NCBI GenBank assembly: GCA_963828715.1
Contig: CAWHFX010000020.1
Coordinates: 434,001 to 498,000 of the forward strand
Length of the DNA stretch: 64,000 bases
Reading direction: 5' to 3'
Origin: JAQGMV01 sp963828715
Lineage (GTDB): Bacteria; Pseudomonadota; Gammaproteobacteria; Burkholderiales; SG8-41
A model generated the notes under the pieces. The model was not told the origin of the DNA, ran no database searches, and was given only the letters and a program-made list of their open reading frames with translations. Shown piece after piece: positions 53,754 to 63,876 of the stretch (the stretch's first letter is position 1; the number at the start of each line of letters is the position of its first letter). A program made the position numbers and the translations under genes.

Positions 53754-54422
53754 TTACCGCATCGTTACCGCAAGCAGCCTTGCGCCGCTCGGAAATGCCA
53801 CGGGCTCATGCTTGCCGCCCTTCGGCACGTAGAAGAAATCCTTCGCACCCAGCGTCTCGTCCGCGATCACGGCGCTACCGCTGACGATCAGTGCCGCCGT
53901 CATGGCCGCATTTTCGAGGCGCGCGCCCGCATCGAATTGCAGCAGCTCCAGCAGGAGCCGCCCGAGCCCGTGATCGATCATGGTCTTCGCCTTGAGACCC
54001 TTGCCGCGACCCTCCCACGGCAGCTCCGATTCGTCGATGAGCCGATAGTGCCGCTCGTTGCTGAGCTCGCCGACTTCGTTATGGTAGTAGCTGCCCTGGA
54101 ATGCGCTGAATACCTTGACGCCTTTCGGATACACGAGCGGGCCGTGCGGCTCGTTGCTGGGTCCGAGGATGACGTCGAGCGGATGCAGCGTGAGGCCGTC
54201 GATGTGCGCCTCGCCTTCCAGCAGCACCGCCGCGTGCGATCCGGCGTGTACATGTCGTGGCTCGGTCAATCCTTCCGCGTAATCGATGAGCCGCATGCAT
54301 AAATTGTTGTCCGCATCGTTGTAATACATTCCGGCACGGCTCGGCCAGCCGTCGACGCTGCGCCGGTCTTCCCACGGTATTTCCGCCACACGCGCGATTT
54401 TGTAACCTGCCTTCTCGAGCAT
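53754..54422 (-). CDS. Bicupin protein, ChrR-like
   Basis: A 222-residue protein with two cupin folds. The first contains EPRHVHAGSHAAVLLEGEAHIDGLTLHPLDVILGPSNEPHG, with His residues placed for metal binding. The second (FDAGARLENAAMTAALIVSGSAVIADETLGAKDFFYVPKGGKHEPVAF) has fewer candidate ligands. It may be a metal-binding sensor or dioxygenase-like protein. The ATG at 54422 follows CGGAGGAT. Confidence 0.75.
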   Translation of the reverse strand: MLEKAGYKIARVAEIPWEDRRSVDGWPSRAGMYYNDADNNLCMRLIDYAEGLTEPRHVHAGSHAAVLLEGEAHIDGLTLHPLDVILGPSNEPHGPLVYPKGVKVFSAFQGSYYHNEVGELSNERHYRLIDESELPWEGRGKGLKAKTMIDHGLGRLLLELLQFDAGARLENAAMTAALIVSGSAVIADETLGAKDFFYVPKGGKHEPVAFPSGARLLAVTMR

Positions 54423-54498
54423 CGATCCTCCGTTTGCTCATCGTTCGATTTAGAAAAGTACCTCGTGCTCGTCGAAAACAGAGCATGTGAGTTTCGCT

Positions 54499-55479
54499 TT
54501 ACTCCATGCGAATGCCCGCCGCGGCGATCACCTTGGCCCACTTCTCGACTTCACTCTTGATGAACGCTCGCGCCTGTTCCGGCGAGCTCGTGAACAGCGT
54601 GGCGCCCTGCGCCGCAGCGCGCTCCTTCATGTCGGGCGAACCAGCGATCGCGGCAAGCGTCGCGTTGAGGCGCATCAGCACCGGACGTGGCGTTCGCGCC
54701 GGCGCCAGCATCGCGGACCAGCTGCTCGATTCGAAACCGGGCACACCTGCCTCGGCGATCGTGGGCAGATCTGGAATCGTCGGGTTGCGCTGCGAAGACG
54801 TGATGCCCAGCGCGCGCAGCCGGCCGGTTCTCGCATGCGGCAGAATGGCGATGCTGGACGAGAACAACATGTCCACCTGCCCGCTGATCACATCCGGCAC
54901 CGCGAGCGCCGAGCCTTTGTACGGCACGTGCACCATGTCGATTCCGGTCTGCAGACGAAAGAGTTCCATCGTGAGGTGCGGCGAGCTGCCGGTGCCTGAA
55001 GACGCGAACGTGAGTTGGCCCGGACGCGCTTTCGCGAGTGCAATCAGCTCCTTCACGTTCTTCACGGGGAGGTTCGCGCAGACGGCGAGAATGTGCGGCG
55101 AGGAGGACAACATCGAAACAGGATCGAAATCCCGCACCAGGTCGAAGTTGATCTTTTTGTAGAGAGAGCGGCTGGTCGCGAGCGCAGCCGGCGCCGTCAG
55201 CAGCGTATAGCCGTCGGGCGCCGCGCGTGCGACGGTCTCCGCCCCGATGTTTCCTGCCGCGCCGGGCCGGTTGTCGACGATGAACTGCTGGCCGAGTGCC
55301 TCGCTCAGTTTCGGACTGTAGATGCGGCTCACGAAGTCGGCCGACGATCCGGGCGGATAGGGTGACACGAGGCGCACAGGCCGTTCCGGATACGGCTGGC
55401 TCTGGGTGGGCGACGATATAACGCCCGCAACAATGGTAAAGAGTCCGCTGAGAGCGAGACGGGCACTTTGCGTCCACAC
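54499..55479 (-). CDS. Tripartite tricarboxylate transporter receptor (Bug/TctC family) 3
   Basis: A 326-residue receptor if translation starts at GTG 55479, which gives an ideal signal peptide (ARLALSGLFTIVAGVISSPTQS) and the usual family length. No ATG lies nearby; an in-frame ATG far upstream would add unrelated sequence. Motifs are YPERPVRLVSPYPPGSSADFVSR, FIVDNRPGAAGNIGAETVAR, FASSGTGSSPHLTMELF and PTIAEAGVPGFESSSW. It diverges from the UxuA-like gene, so it may take up that pathway's substrate. Confidence 0.9.
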   Translation of the reverse strand: MWTQSARLALSGLFTIVAGVISSPTQSQPYPERPVRLVSPYPPGSSADFVSRIYSPKLSEALGQQFIVDNRPGAAGNIGAETVARAAPDGYTLLTAPAALATSRSLYKKINFDLVRDFDPVSMLSSSPHILAVCANLPVKNVKELIALAKARPGQLTFASSGTGSSPHLTMELFRLQTGIDMVHVPYKGSALAVPDVISGQVDMLFSSSIAILPHARTGRLRALGITSSQRNPTIPDLPTIAEAGVPGFESSSWSAMLAPARTPRPVLMRLNATLAAIAGSPDMKERAAAQGATLFTSSPEQARAFIKSEVEKWAKVIAAAGIRME

Positions 55480-55601
55480 TGTACCGATCGTGCGACGTCT
55501 GATCTGAACCTGTATTTCCAATTCTCTTGCTGCCGTGTTTGCCTTGTGCGTGAATGCCCGCACAAGAATATCATCAACGTCGAACGAACCAAGGAGGCGG
55601 T

Positions 55602-56587
55602 ATGTACATTCAGGACAAGGTCGCATGGAACGCGGGCGTGGACAAGAAGCTCGCGCATTTGAAAACACTCGGTGTCGATTGCGTCGCGCTCGATCTTACG
55701 GATCCGCTGCCGACGGACGGCGGCATCGATCTCTCGACTCCGAAGTCCGCTGCCGGCTTCTTCGAGAAAGCGAAGGCGACCGTGGCAGCGCACGGACTGG
55801 AGCTGCGGACCGTCCTCGCGACCTCGGGTTATGAGGACATCAAGAAAGGGACGGCAGGACGCGACGAGAAGATTGCACGACTCGTCAATGCGCTCTCGGG
55901 CATGGGCGCGGCCGGGATTCCGATACTTGCCTACAACTTCAAGCTGCTCAACTCGAAGAACCTGCGCTCCCAGCCCACACAGGGACGCGGCGCCGCTCAA
56001 TACATATCGTTCGACTACGAGCAGTACCTGAAGAAGCCTGCGAGCGCCGGTCGAATTCGCGATTTCGGAAGAGCAGATGTGGGACAACCTCTCGTACTAT
56101 CTGAAAGCGATGGTGCCCGTCGCGGAGAAATCGGGCGTGCGCATGGCCCTGCATCCGGACGACCCGCCGGTTCCGTACGGGACACCGCCCCTCGCCGGCG
56201 TGGCGCACGTCGTGTCGAGTTTCGATCAATACCGGAAGATCTTCGGGATCGTGCCGTCGGCATCGAATGGCATGCTCTTCTGCCAGGGCTGCGTGAAGGA
56301 GATGAAAGGCGTCAACGTGTACGACGCGATCCGGGACATGGGATCGGCTCGGCAAGATCGTGATGGTTCATTTCCGCAACGTGCGGGGTTCCTTTCCGAA
56401 GTTCCAGGAGACGTTCGTCGACGACGGCGACGTCGACATGTTTCGCGCGATGCAGGCTTACCGCGACGTCGGCTTCAAAGGTCCTTTTTCGCTGGATCAC
56501 TCGCCGATCTTTCCGGAGGCGGAGATCGCGAATCAGGCGTTTGCGGTCGGCTACCTTCGGGGATTGATTCAGTCTGTCTATCGGTGA
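55602..56587 (+). CDS. Mannonate dehydratase (UxuA)-like sugar isomerase/epimerase, two frameshifts
   Basis: A TIM-barrel protein of about 328 residues reconstructed across two one-base breaks. Frame 1 from ATG 55602 (strong site AAGGAGG) runs to KKPASA near 56043. The protein continues as PVEFAISEEQMWDN and reaches GVRMALHPDDPPVPY, the UxuA motif, then IRDMG near 56343. There it shifts again to IVMVHFRNVRGSFPKFQETFVDDGDVDM, with its metal His and Asp/Glu. UxuA dehydrates D-mannonate in hexuronate breakdown; a related sugar acid is equally possible. Confidence 0.82.
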
Positions 56588-56910
56588 GCGGGTGGGTCCC
56601 GTATGCACTCTCGTCTTAACGTACGAGGGTCGTGGAAACGGAAGCGGCGCCTGGATTTGGCCTCGCGCCCGGAACGACGATGACGGGCCTCGACGAAGGC
56701 GCTGGTTTCCGAGCCTACTACTTCCGGCCTACGTCTCCTATCCGCTTACGCGACGTTCGCACCGCCGCTAAGATGGCTCTCGCATTGTTGCCAGGCTGAC
56801 TCCATGGACGAGAACCGAGCGCTGTCCGAACCGACACGACCGGACGCTGTCCGTGTGGAACATCCCCTGGTCGACGCGACCGACCTTTCAGCACAGCGCG
56901 ATTTTTCGAT
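56588..56910. other. Intergenic region before the DUF3574 gene
   Basis: About 323 bases with no supported gene. It begins with TATCGGTGAGCGGG at 56578-56591, overlapping the stop, which resembles the flank of repeats A and B read on the other strand. It contains a weak inverted pair GGAAAC...GGTTTCC around 56634 and 56705. Nothing else was recognised. Confidence 0.4.
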
Positions 56911-57361
56911 ATGGCGAGAGAATCCGAACGTTCGCGGCGGGCGACCATCCGCCGCCGCGCCCTTGAGGGCTTCGCCGTTACCGTCGGTGCGCTGGTGCTG
57001 GCCTTGGCGAGCGGCGCGATCCCCGGCGCGAGCCGCGGTTGCGCGGAACGCGTCCAGGAGCGTCTCTTCTTCGGCCTGGACGGGCCCGAAGGCCCCATAA
57101 GCGATGCGGAGTGGGAGGCGTTCGTCGAAGGCGTGGTGACACCGCGTTTTCCGGCAGGACTCACCATCCTCGAGGCGACCGGGCAATGGCGCGGACGCAA
57201 TATGAGTGTCAATCGTGAGTCCTCGCGCGTCGTGGAAATCATTCACGATCCGTCGAGAGACGCCTCGCGCCGAATCAGACGAGATTGCCTCGGAGTACAA
57301 GACGCGCTACCGACAGGAGTCGGTGCTGATCGCGCGCACTCGCGTCCAGGTATGCATCTGA
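56911..57361 (+). CDS. Exported DUF3574 protein, one frameshift
   Basis: About 149 residues. A basic, hydrophobic leader (RRRALEGFAVTVGALVLALASGAIPGA) suggests export. The DUF3574 signature follows: QERLFFGLDGPEGPISDAEWEAFVEGVVTPRFPAGLTILEATGQWRG and SSRVVEIIHDPSRD. Near 57270 the frame breaks and the family ending resumes as DEIASEYKTRYRQESVLIAR, with a stop at 57359-57361. There is no clear ribosome site at ATG 56911, so the start is tentative. The function of the family is unknown. Confidence 0.78.
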
Positions 57362-57397
57362 CTCGATTGTTCGCAGATCAACGCTGAGCGTTTTCGC

Positions 57398-57724
57398 TCA
57401 CGATGCGGGGGCCTCCAGCGCAGGCAGCTCGCCGAGCGTGCGATCCAGCGTATAGAGCCAGGCGAGCAATTCCGCGACGGCCACATAAAGCTGCGGCGGA
57501 ATCGCATCGTCGAGATCGACCTGCATGAGCAGCGCGACGAGCTCCGGAGATTCGTGCACGTAAACACCCGCCGCCGCCGCACGCTCGATGATCGCCTGCG
57601 CTATCAGACCGCGCCCTTTGGCAACGACGCGTGGCGCCGATGAACTCGCCTCGTAGGTAAGCGCAACCGCAGTTCTTCGCGCCTCTTCGGGTGTCAGTCG
57701 ACCGGAGCGTTCGTCGTTTTTCAT
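57398..57724 (-). CDS. FlhB C-terminal-domain homologue
   Basis: A 108-residue protein matching the cytoplasmic domain of FlhB without the membrane part. AVALTYEASSSAPRVVAKGRGLIAQAIIERAAAAGVYVHESPELVALLMQVDLDDAIPPQLYVAVAELLAWLYTLD is the FlhB_C pattern. The autocleavage NPTH motif of full FlhB is not present. Such short homologues usually follow fliK, as here, 4 bases after the preceding stop. A role in flagellar export switching is plausible, though no other flagellar gene is in the window. Confidence 0.85.
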   Translation of the reverse strand: MKNDERSGRLTPEEARRTAVALTYEASSSAPRVVAKGRGLIAQAIIERAAAAGVYVHESPELVALLMQVDLDDAIPPQLYVAVAELLAWLYTLDRTLGELPALEAPAS

Positions 57725-57727
57725 GTG

Positions 57728-58691
57728 CTAGCCGGTTATCCCGCTCTGCGGACTTTCTCGGACTGCGACGTCCAGCAGGCGCAACCCCGCGCGCGCGAAT
57801 GCGTGTTGAAGGGCGGGCTGCCCGGATCTGACTGCGCCCATGGCTCGTGATTGCAGGTCGTCGAACGCTAACCGCACTTCGTCTCTCCGGACCGACAGCG
57901 TTGCAGTCACGTCGCCGAGCTGCGGCAGCTGCAGTCGCAGGGACGTTTTCCACGCACGCGGTGCTTCCACACTCGCTGCTTCGTGTCGTGCTTCTTCTTC
58001 GATTCGCCACTCGACGTGCTGCTGCGGCCACACTTCGCCGCTCCACGCGATCTGCCGCGTGTCCAGCACCCCCAGTTGTTGCTGAACCATAGGGCTGGCC
58101 TCCGGATGGACGGCGTCTCCCGTGGATTTCAGCGCCGCCTGCGGCTCGCGCATGAGATCGTCGAGCGGGCGCTCGCCCGCGATCCATTGCGCCTGATGCG
58201 ACTCGTAGAACAATCCGCTGCCGGCGATGAGCGTCTTAAGGCGCTCGGCGAAAGCCGCCGTATCGGATGGCGGTGCAGCCAGCACCGGTGCTGCACGTTC
58301 GGTCTCAGGCGCGCGGCGCATCCGCCGGCAGAGTTTCGAGGACGGCTGCGAGACGGCGAACCGATTCGCTCATCGACACCGGAGCGTCGCTCGCACCGCT
58401 CGCCGCACGCGGCATTGCGAACGTCAACCGCGGTTCGAGCGCGATCACTTCGAGCTGTAGCGTTTGTCCGAGCGGGACGGGAAACGGCAGCTTGACGTCG
58501 ACGTGAACGCCTTCGACGTCGATCAACGACCGATCGTTCGGAAGCGTCGCGGCGACCTGCGCCTGCAGCATTTGGCCGATCCTGAACGCAGGCGTTCGCA
58601 CGGCGTCTGTCGCGGCTTCGATCCGGGCTACCGGCTGCGTCGCGAGCACTCGCAGGATCACGTCGCGCAGCGTATTCGTATTGATCGCCAT
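57728..58691 (-). CDS. fliK: Flagellar hook-length control protein FliK, one frameshift or split
   Basis: The N-terminal part from ATG 58691 (INTNTLRDVILRVLATQPV) has FRIGQMLQAQVAATLPNDRSLIDVEGVHVDVKLPFPVPLGQTLQLEV, as in FliK, and ends at a stop at 58305. The C-terminal part begins in another frame at 58321 (RRAPETERAAPVL) and holds the Flg_hook domain (TSLRLQLPQLGDVTATLSVRRDEVRLAF; LQHAFARAGLRLLDVAV). The two overlap by 17 bases. A single-base indel near 58312 would fuse them into about 320 residues. FliK measures the hook and switches export specificity together with FlhB. Confidence 0.8.
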
Positions 58692-58731
58692 GGTTGGAGC
58701 GTTAATCCTCGTGGTTCCCGTTTCGACACGC

Positions 58732-59560
58732 CTACCGCTTGCCGGCACTGCCTGTTTCGGGCCACAGGTGAGTCATGCCGTAGAGTTCGATCAGCTCCTT
58801 GATTCGCTCGCGCGGTGGCGTATCGGTGAAGTAGCCGCCGCGCGCAGGCGCAAGACCGCTCGAACGCCTGAGATCGACCATCGATTCGGCCATCTTGACG
58901 TTGCGCCCAGCGCGTCCACCACCGGTGCGTTATCCACGCGCGAGATGCCGTGCTTCATGAGCAGTGCGCAGAGCGGCGCTTCGCCCGGGATGATCACGTC
59001 CACGCCGTCCTTGATGAGTGCGCGCGCCGCCGTGTGGAAGCGCTCGAGCAGGCTCGATGGCTCTTCGTAGGCCTTCAGCACGTCGTCGAACGTGAAGCCG
59101 ACGAAGCGCGCACCCGCGAATTTGCCTTCGAGCCCGACTCTTCGTCGCATTCTCCGCGATGACCGGCGTCATGCCCTCGATGAAGATCAGCGCGCCCATG
59201 CGTTCGCCCGAGCATCCGAGCGACGAGCATCGAGCTTTCTCCATAACCCACGACCGGGATGTCGATCAGGCTGCGCGTCTCGCGCAGCGCCGGCTCGGGA
59301 ATCGACATGATGGCGTAAGCGTCGAAGCCCGCTTCCTCCGCCGCGATACCGCCCAGGACGAACTGCTGGCCGTGCAGATACTGCATGTAGTTGTGCTTGA
59401 TGTCGGTGCCCGGATAGTTCGTGCGGTAGGTTTTCGGATGCATGCCGTGCATCACGACCTCGGTATCGGGCCGCGCGACTTTCCTGAAGTGCTCCTGCAG
59501 CCGTGCCGCATACGCGGGTAACTGCTCGAGAACGGTGAAGCTCTGGTGCCAGATTCGCAT
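58732..59560 (-). CDS. Asp/Glu racemase-family protein, three frameshifts
   Basis: About 276 residues reconstructed over three one-base breaks (near 59205, 59145 and 58900). Segments in order: MRIWHQSFTVLEQLPAYAARLQEHF to SMLVARMLG; ERMGALIFIEGMTPVIAENATK; RVGLEGKFAGARFVGFTFDDVLKAYEEP to VDVIIPGEAPLCALLMKHGISRVDNAPVVDALG; then NVKMAESMVDLRR to WPETGSAGKR and a stop at 58732. PGEAPLCALL is the second catalytic-cysteine motif of the Asp/Glu/hydantoin racemase family; the first cysteine position is not evident. It sits downstream of a Bug receptor and a TcuA-like gene. Confidence 0.78.
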
Positions 59561-59614
59561 TGCCAAGGCAGTGTCCTTTTGAGTCGGATCGATTCGTCGC
59601 GTGCGGGGTCTCGC

Positions 59615-60559
59615 TCACTCGACGTGCGCGCCGGATTCCCTGACCACCCTGGCCCATTTCGCGACTTCGTTTCGGAAGAACGCACCGAACTGGTCGGGTG
59701 TGCTGCCGACCGGTTCCGCGCCGAGCGCGAGAAAACGATCGCGCGTGTCGGCAAGCTTCACGACCTTGACGATTTCGGCGTTCAGGCGATCGACGACGGC
59801 CTGCGGCGTGCCCGCGGGGGCGAAGATGCCGAACCATGCGTTCGCGTCGTACCCGGGTACGCCCGATTCCGAAATCGTCGGCATCTCCGGCGCCGCCGCC
59901 GAGCGCACTGCTGTGGTCACGGCCAGCGCGCGCAGTTTGCCTGCGTGTGCGAGCGGGAGCGTCGTGACGATGTTGTCGAACATGAATATGGTCTCGCCGC
60001 TCAGGATCGCAGTGGTCGACGGCGCCGAGCCCTTGTACGGCACGTGCACGACGTTCAGTTGCGCCATGCTGGCGAACATCGCGACGAAGAGATGGGCGCC
60101 GGAACCGCTGCCGGCCGAGCCGTAGTTCAACTGTCCGGGCCTGGCACGGGTGAGGGCGATGAATTCCTTCACGCTGCGTGCCGGCAGGGAGGGATGCACG
60201 ACGAACAGAAACGGCGTTCCCGTGACCTGCGTGATCGCGCGCGAAATCCACCAGAGGATCGTATGCGAGCTTCTTGTACAGAGCTGGGGTTGATCGAAGT
60301 CGAAACCGTGCCCAGCAGGAGCGTATGGCCATCCTTCGGTGCTTTTGCGACGAGCTCCGCGCCGATGTTGCTCGCCGCGCCCGGCCGATTGTCGACGACG
60401 ACGGCCTGGCCGAGCGCTTCACTCAGCTTCTGGCTGATGGTGCGTGCCACGACGTCCGTTGCGCCGCCGGGCGTGAATCCCACGACGATGCGCACGGGCT
60501 TCGACGGGAACGCCCTGCGCGTGGAGGGTGGCTGCCACGCCCATCGCAAGCAGCACCAT
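59615..60559 (-). CDS. Tripartite tricarboxylate transporter receptor (Bug/TctC family) 4, three frameshifts
   Basis: Start at ATG 60559 with a signal peptide (VLLAMGVAATLHAQ). The first break, near 60513, leads into FPSKPVRIVVGFTPGGATDVVAR and VVVDNRPGAASNIGAELVAK. The next break, near 60282, leads to ALYKKLAYDPLVDF. A third, near 60242 in a GCGCGC run, leads to RAITQVTGTPFLFVVHPSLPARSVKEFIAL and the remainder (VVHVPYKGSAPS; PTISESGVPGYDANAW). Total about 315 residues. It lies 60 bases after a TcuA-like flavoprotein gene, a combination seen in tricarboxylate-use systems. Confidence 0.85.
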
Positions 60560-60618
60560 GAGGCTCGACCTGAAGCACACCTGAGCGACTTCGGCGCTTC
60601 ATGTATCGCGGCGCCGGC

Positions 60619-62068
60619 TCACCGCAGCGTGGCTGCATGCATCCCCGCGAAGCGCCCGAATACCGCACCTTTCAGCACCGAGGTCGCGCCCACGTAGTTC
60701 TTGTAGTAGAGGCCGACTACTTCGCCCGCAGCATACAGGCCCGGTATCGGATCTCCCTGCTGGTTGAGCACGCGTGCGTGCGTGTCGACCTTGAGGCCGC
60801 CGAAGGTGAGCACGTTGGACGAGATGATCGGATAGGCGTGAAACGGAGGCTCGGTCAGCGGATGCGCCCAGTTCGATTTCGGGGGCGTGACGCCGCTCGT
60901 CGCGAGACCGTCCAGGACGAGCGGCGTGAACTCCGCCTGCCGGCATCCGCGGTTGTATTCGGCGACTGTGGCTTCCAGCACACCGGCTGCCACGCCGAGC
61001 TTCGACGCGAGCTCTGCGATCGTTTCGCCGGTGATCGGTGGCTGATCGGTGCGCAGTCCGAGTCTGTAGTTCGGGATGCGGGTGTGGCGCACGTCCAGTA
61101 CGGCATACGCGATCCCGTTCCGCTGGTCGTAGATCTCGCGTGTGATGCGCTCGTAGCACGCGTCGATCGTCGACTGTGCTTCGTCCACGAAACGCCGGCC
61201 CTCGCTGTTGACGAGGATGCCGTACGAAAAAATGAACACCGACGGTTCCGCCATGCCCGACCGCGGATCGATCGGTTCCGCATGATAGCTGCCGTAATCG
61301 CCGCTCGGCGCGGCGCCGATGTCGAGCGCCATCTGGATGCCTTCGCCCTTGTTGTAATGGCCGCCGCGACATATCGGGCGAAGGTAGAGCGAGCGCCGGC
61401 CGATGTAGCGTGTCTGCATTTCGGGGTTGCCTTCGAAGCCGCCGCAGCCCAGCACGACGGATTTCGCGCCGAATTCGAGCGGCTCGCGCGCCAGGCCCGA
61501 TCGCACGCACGCCGGCGACCGCGCCAGTCTTGTCCTGTATGAGGCTCTTCGCTGCCGTTTCATAGACGAACGTCGCGCCGCGCTTTTCGGCTTCGGCCGC
61601 GAGGGTGTCCACCAGCGCAAGCCCGCCGCCGATCGGCAGCAGCCGCGGCTGGGAGCGTGTGAGGAACTGCGTCGGCAGGAAATCGAAGCGGATGCCGAAG
61701 CGCTTGAGCCATGCCACGGTGGGGCCGGCCCCGCTCGCGAATGCGGACACGACCTCCGGATCTGCGAAGCCGAGTGCCTTCAGAACGCCGGGCCACTGCG
61801 TTTGCGGCCCCGACGCGGCATGCACGAGCGATGGGTCGAGGTAGCCGCCGGCGTTCAGCGCGAACATCTCCTCGAAGTCGTCCGTCACCTCGCTTTCGCT
61901 TTTCATGCGCAGGTATGCTTCGGTATAGCGCGTCTGGCCGCCGCGTTCTTCCCGCGGAGCCCGCTCGAGAACAGTGACCGTCGCGCCGCCTTCGAGGGCC
62001 GATACCGCTGCGGCGAGACCCGCGATACCGCTACCGACCACGAGGACGTCGGAGTGTGATGACGACAC
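60619..62068 (-). CDS. FAD-dependent dehydrogenase, TcuA/fumarate-reductase-flavoprotein-like, one frameshift
   Basis: About 483 residues. The FAD motif VLVVGSGIAGLAAAVSALEGG lies near the start. GTG 62068 is chosen because AAGGAGG sits seven bases upstream. A break near 61498 (after AVAGVRA) shifts the frame to SGLAREPLEFGAKSVVLGCGGFEGNPEM. The remainder holds GGHYNKGEGIQMALDIGA and the C-terminal FAD-closing GDPIPGLYAAGEVVGLYYKNYVGATSVLKGAVFGRFAG. This pattern is that of tricarballylate dehydrogenase TcuA and 3-ketosteroid-type FAD_binding_2 proteins. A Bug receptor follows. Confidence 0.88.
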
Positions 62069-62271
62069 GAAGTGTCCTCCTTCATCAGGGCCGGACGACA
62101 ACGCCGGCGCGCTGCTTCCTGCATCCGCGATTTCCCCGGGGCCGTTGCCCAGTGGGACGTCCGCGGAATGTTAGCATCGGCACTGTGTGCGTGAGCCTCG
62201 GTTCAGAGATTCACGCGTTTGTACGGCGCGCGCACCAGCCGCCGCCATGACTCGCTTCGAGGAGCGCCGGG

Positions 62272-63156
62272 ATGAGCAAGAAAATCGCAGTCGTGGGTGT
62301 GGGGCTGATGGGAAGTAACCTCGCGCGGCACCTCATCACGGGCGGGTTCGACGTCACGGTGTACGACATCGACGACGCGAAAGTGGACGCCATGGTGAAG
62401 CTCGGTGCGAAAAAAGCGGCGTCCGCAGATCAGATTCCGGGAGCAGTCGAGGTCATCATGTTGTCGCTGCCGAACTCACAGGTGGTGACCGACGTACTTA
62501 CCAACGGCCTCAAGCTGTTCGCGTCCGGACGCGAAGGGCTCATCGTGGTCGATACCTCGACGGTCGAGCCCGAGATCTCGGTGGCGCTCGCCGAGCGTCT
62601 GCGCGAACGCGGCATCGAGATGATGGATGGAACCATCAGCGGCACGAGTGAAATGTTCGCGCAGAAGAACGCGATCTTCATGGTCGGCGGCAGCGAGCGC
62701 GCCTACGGCCAGTGCACGTCGATTTTCGCCGCGGCGTCGAAGGCGTCTTTCCACGTCGGGCCGAACGGCACGGGCGCGAACATGAAGCTCGTGGTCAACC
62801 TCGTGCTGTCGCTCAACAGGATGGCGCTCGCGGAAGGCCTGACGCTCGCGGCCAAGGCCGGTCTCGATCAGGCGATGGCGCTGGAAGTGCTCAAGAACTC
62901 GGCCGCTTCTTCGAGCGCGATGGACCAGAAGGGCGAGCGTATGGTGCGCAAGAACTTTCTCCAGCCCGCCAGCCGGCTCACCACGTCCTACAAGGACGCG
63001 CGGCTCATACTCGCGCTCGGAGCGAAGCTCGACTGTCCGCTGCCGCTCATGAGCCTTTACGTTCAGGCGCTCGCGTCCGAAATTTCCAAGGGCAAGAAGG
63101 ACCTCGATCCCGCGACGATCATTTCCTTCTACGCCGACCTTGCGAATCTCAAGTAA
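62272..63156 (+). CDS. 3-hydroxyisobutyrate/6-phosphogluconate dehydrogenase-like oxidoreductase
   Basis: A 294-residue beta-hydroxyacid dehydrogenase. The NAD(P) motif VVGVGLMGSNLARHL lies near residues 7-21, with the Asp after the second strand (VYDIDD) favouring NAD. The substrate motif is MDGTISGTSEM, and the catalytic Lys is in GTGANMKLVVNLVL. It starts at ATG 62272 after GGAGCGCCGGG. The substrate is unknown; tartronate semialdehyde, hydroxyisobutyrate and related acids are all possible. A paralogue begins the window. Confidence 0.92.
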   Translation: MSKKIAVVGVGLMGSNLARHLITGGFDVTVYDIDDAKVDAMVKLGAKKAASADQIPGAVEVIMLSLPNSQVVTDVLTNGLKLFASGREGLIVVDTSTVEPEISVALAERLRERGIEMMDGTISGTSEMFAQKNAIFMVGGSERAYGQCTSIFAAASKASFHVGPNGTGANMKLVVNLVLSLNRMALAEGLTLAAKAGLDQAMALEVLKNSAASSSAMDQKGERMVRKNFLQPASRLTTSYKDARLILALGAKLDCPLPLMSLYVQALASEISKGKKDLDPATIISFYADLANLK

Positions 63157-63159
63157 CGC

Positions 63160-63717
63160 TCACACCGGCAGCGGCGGCTCCGTCGCGTGCCGCGGCGCTT
63201 CGAGCTCGTACGCGTTCATGAAATAGGCGAGCACGGCGTAGCAGCCGATGAGCGTGGTCAATGCCATCGCGCCGCGTTGTCCGAAACTCTTCGAAGCGCG
63301 CTCGAACGTCGTTTTGCTCACCTTGCGGTTGCGCAGCAGTTCCCGCGTGTAATCCACCGCGCTTTGCTCGTCCGGTTCGAGTCCTGCCGCCATACGCTTT
63401 TCGCGAATCGCGTCGACGATGTCTCCCGCAACGCCGATGCCGCGCGCCGCGGCCGCATGGGCATACCAGATGTAGGCGCAATCCATCTCGCGTGCGACCG
63501 TGATCATGACGAGCTCCTGCACCTTCTGCGGCACGCTCGCCTCGTCGCGCAGGCACAGACGAAGCGCTTCGAGTCTGCGCGCGACTTCAGGCATGCGCAG
63601 CAGCAGCGCATAAGGTCCTGACTCTGGAACGGTGCCGCGGTCTTTTACGAATGCATCGTATGCGGCTCTTTCCTGCTCTGCGACGTCGTCTCGTTTCGCG
63701 AATCCTATGCGTGGCAT
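63160..63717 (-). CDS. Carboxymuconolactone decarboxylase-family protein, copy 3
   Basis: A 185-residue CMD protein. VQELVMITVAREMDCAYIWYAHAAAARGIGVAGDIVDAI is the signature, with one Cys and C-x4-YxH spacing rather than the two-cysteine AhpD site. Flanking helices (YALLLRMPEVARRLEALRLCL; TTLIGCYAVLAYFMNAYEL) are typical of the longer form. The ribosome site GGGAGGAG precedes ATG 63717. Its stop is 3 bases from the end of the convergent dehydrogenase gene. Confidence 0.87.
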   Translation of the reverse strand: MPRIGFAKRDDVAEQERAAYDAFVKDRGTVPESGPYALLLRMPEVARRLEALRLCLRDEASVPQKVQELVMITVAREMDCAYIWYAHAAAARGIGVAGDIVDAIREKRMAAGLEPDEQSAVDYTRELLRNRKVSKTTFERASKSFGQRGAMALTTLIGCYAVLAYFMNAYELEAPRHATEPPLPV

Positions 63718-63876
63718 GTCTCCTCCCTGGGAAGAGCCGCAGTATTTCAACTCCGGTTGCGTGCCGCAAGGCGGCCGAAAACGCTAGACTAGGTGAGACC
63801 CGCGCGGTCGCGTTCGCTCGCATGGACTGCGAGCGCTTCCAAGACGCGGGCTGTTTTCGATTCGAGGAGACGATTC

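Noticed and set aside
60284..60300. TTGATCGAAGTCGA as a sixth FNR/Anr box
   Set aside because: It lies inside the Bug receptor coding sequence and its second half-site is imperfect.
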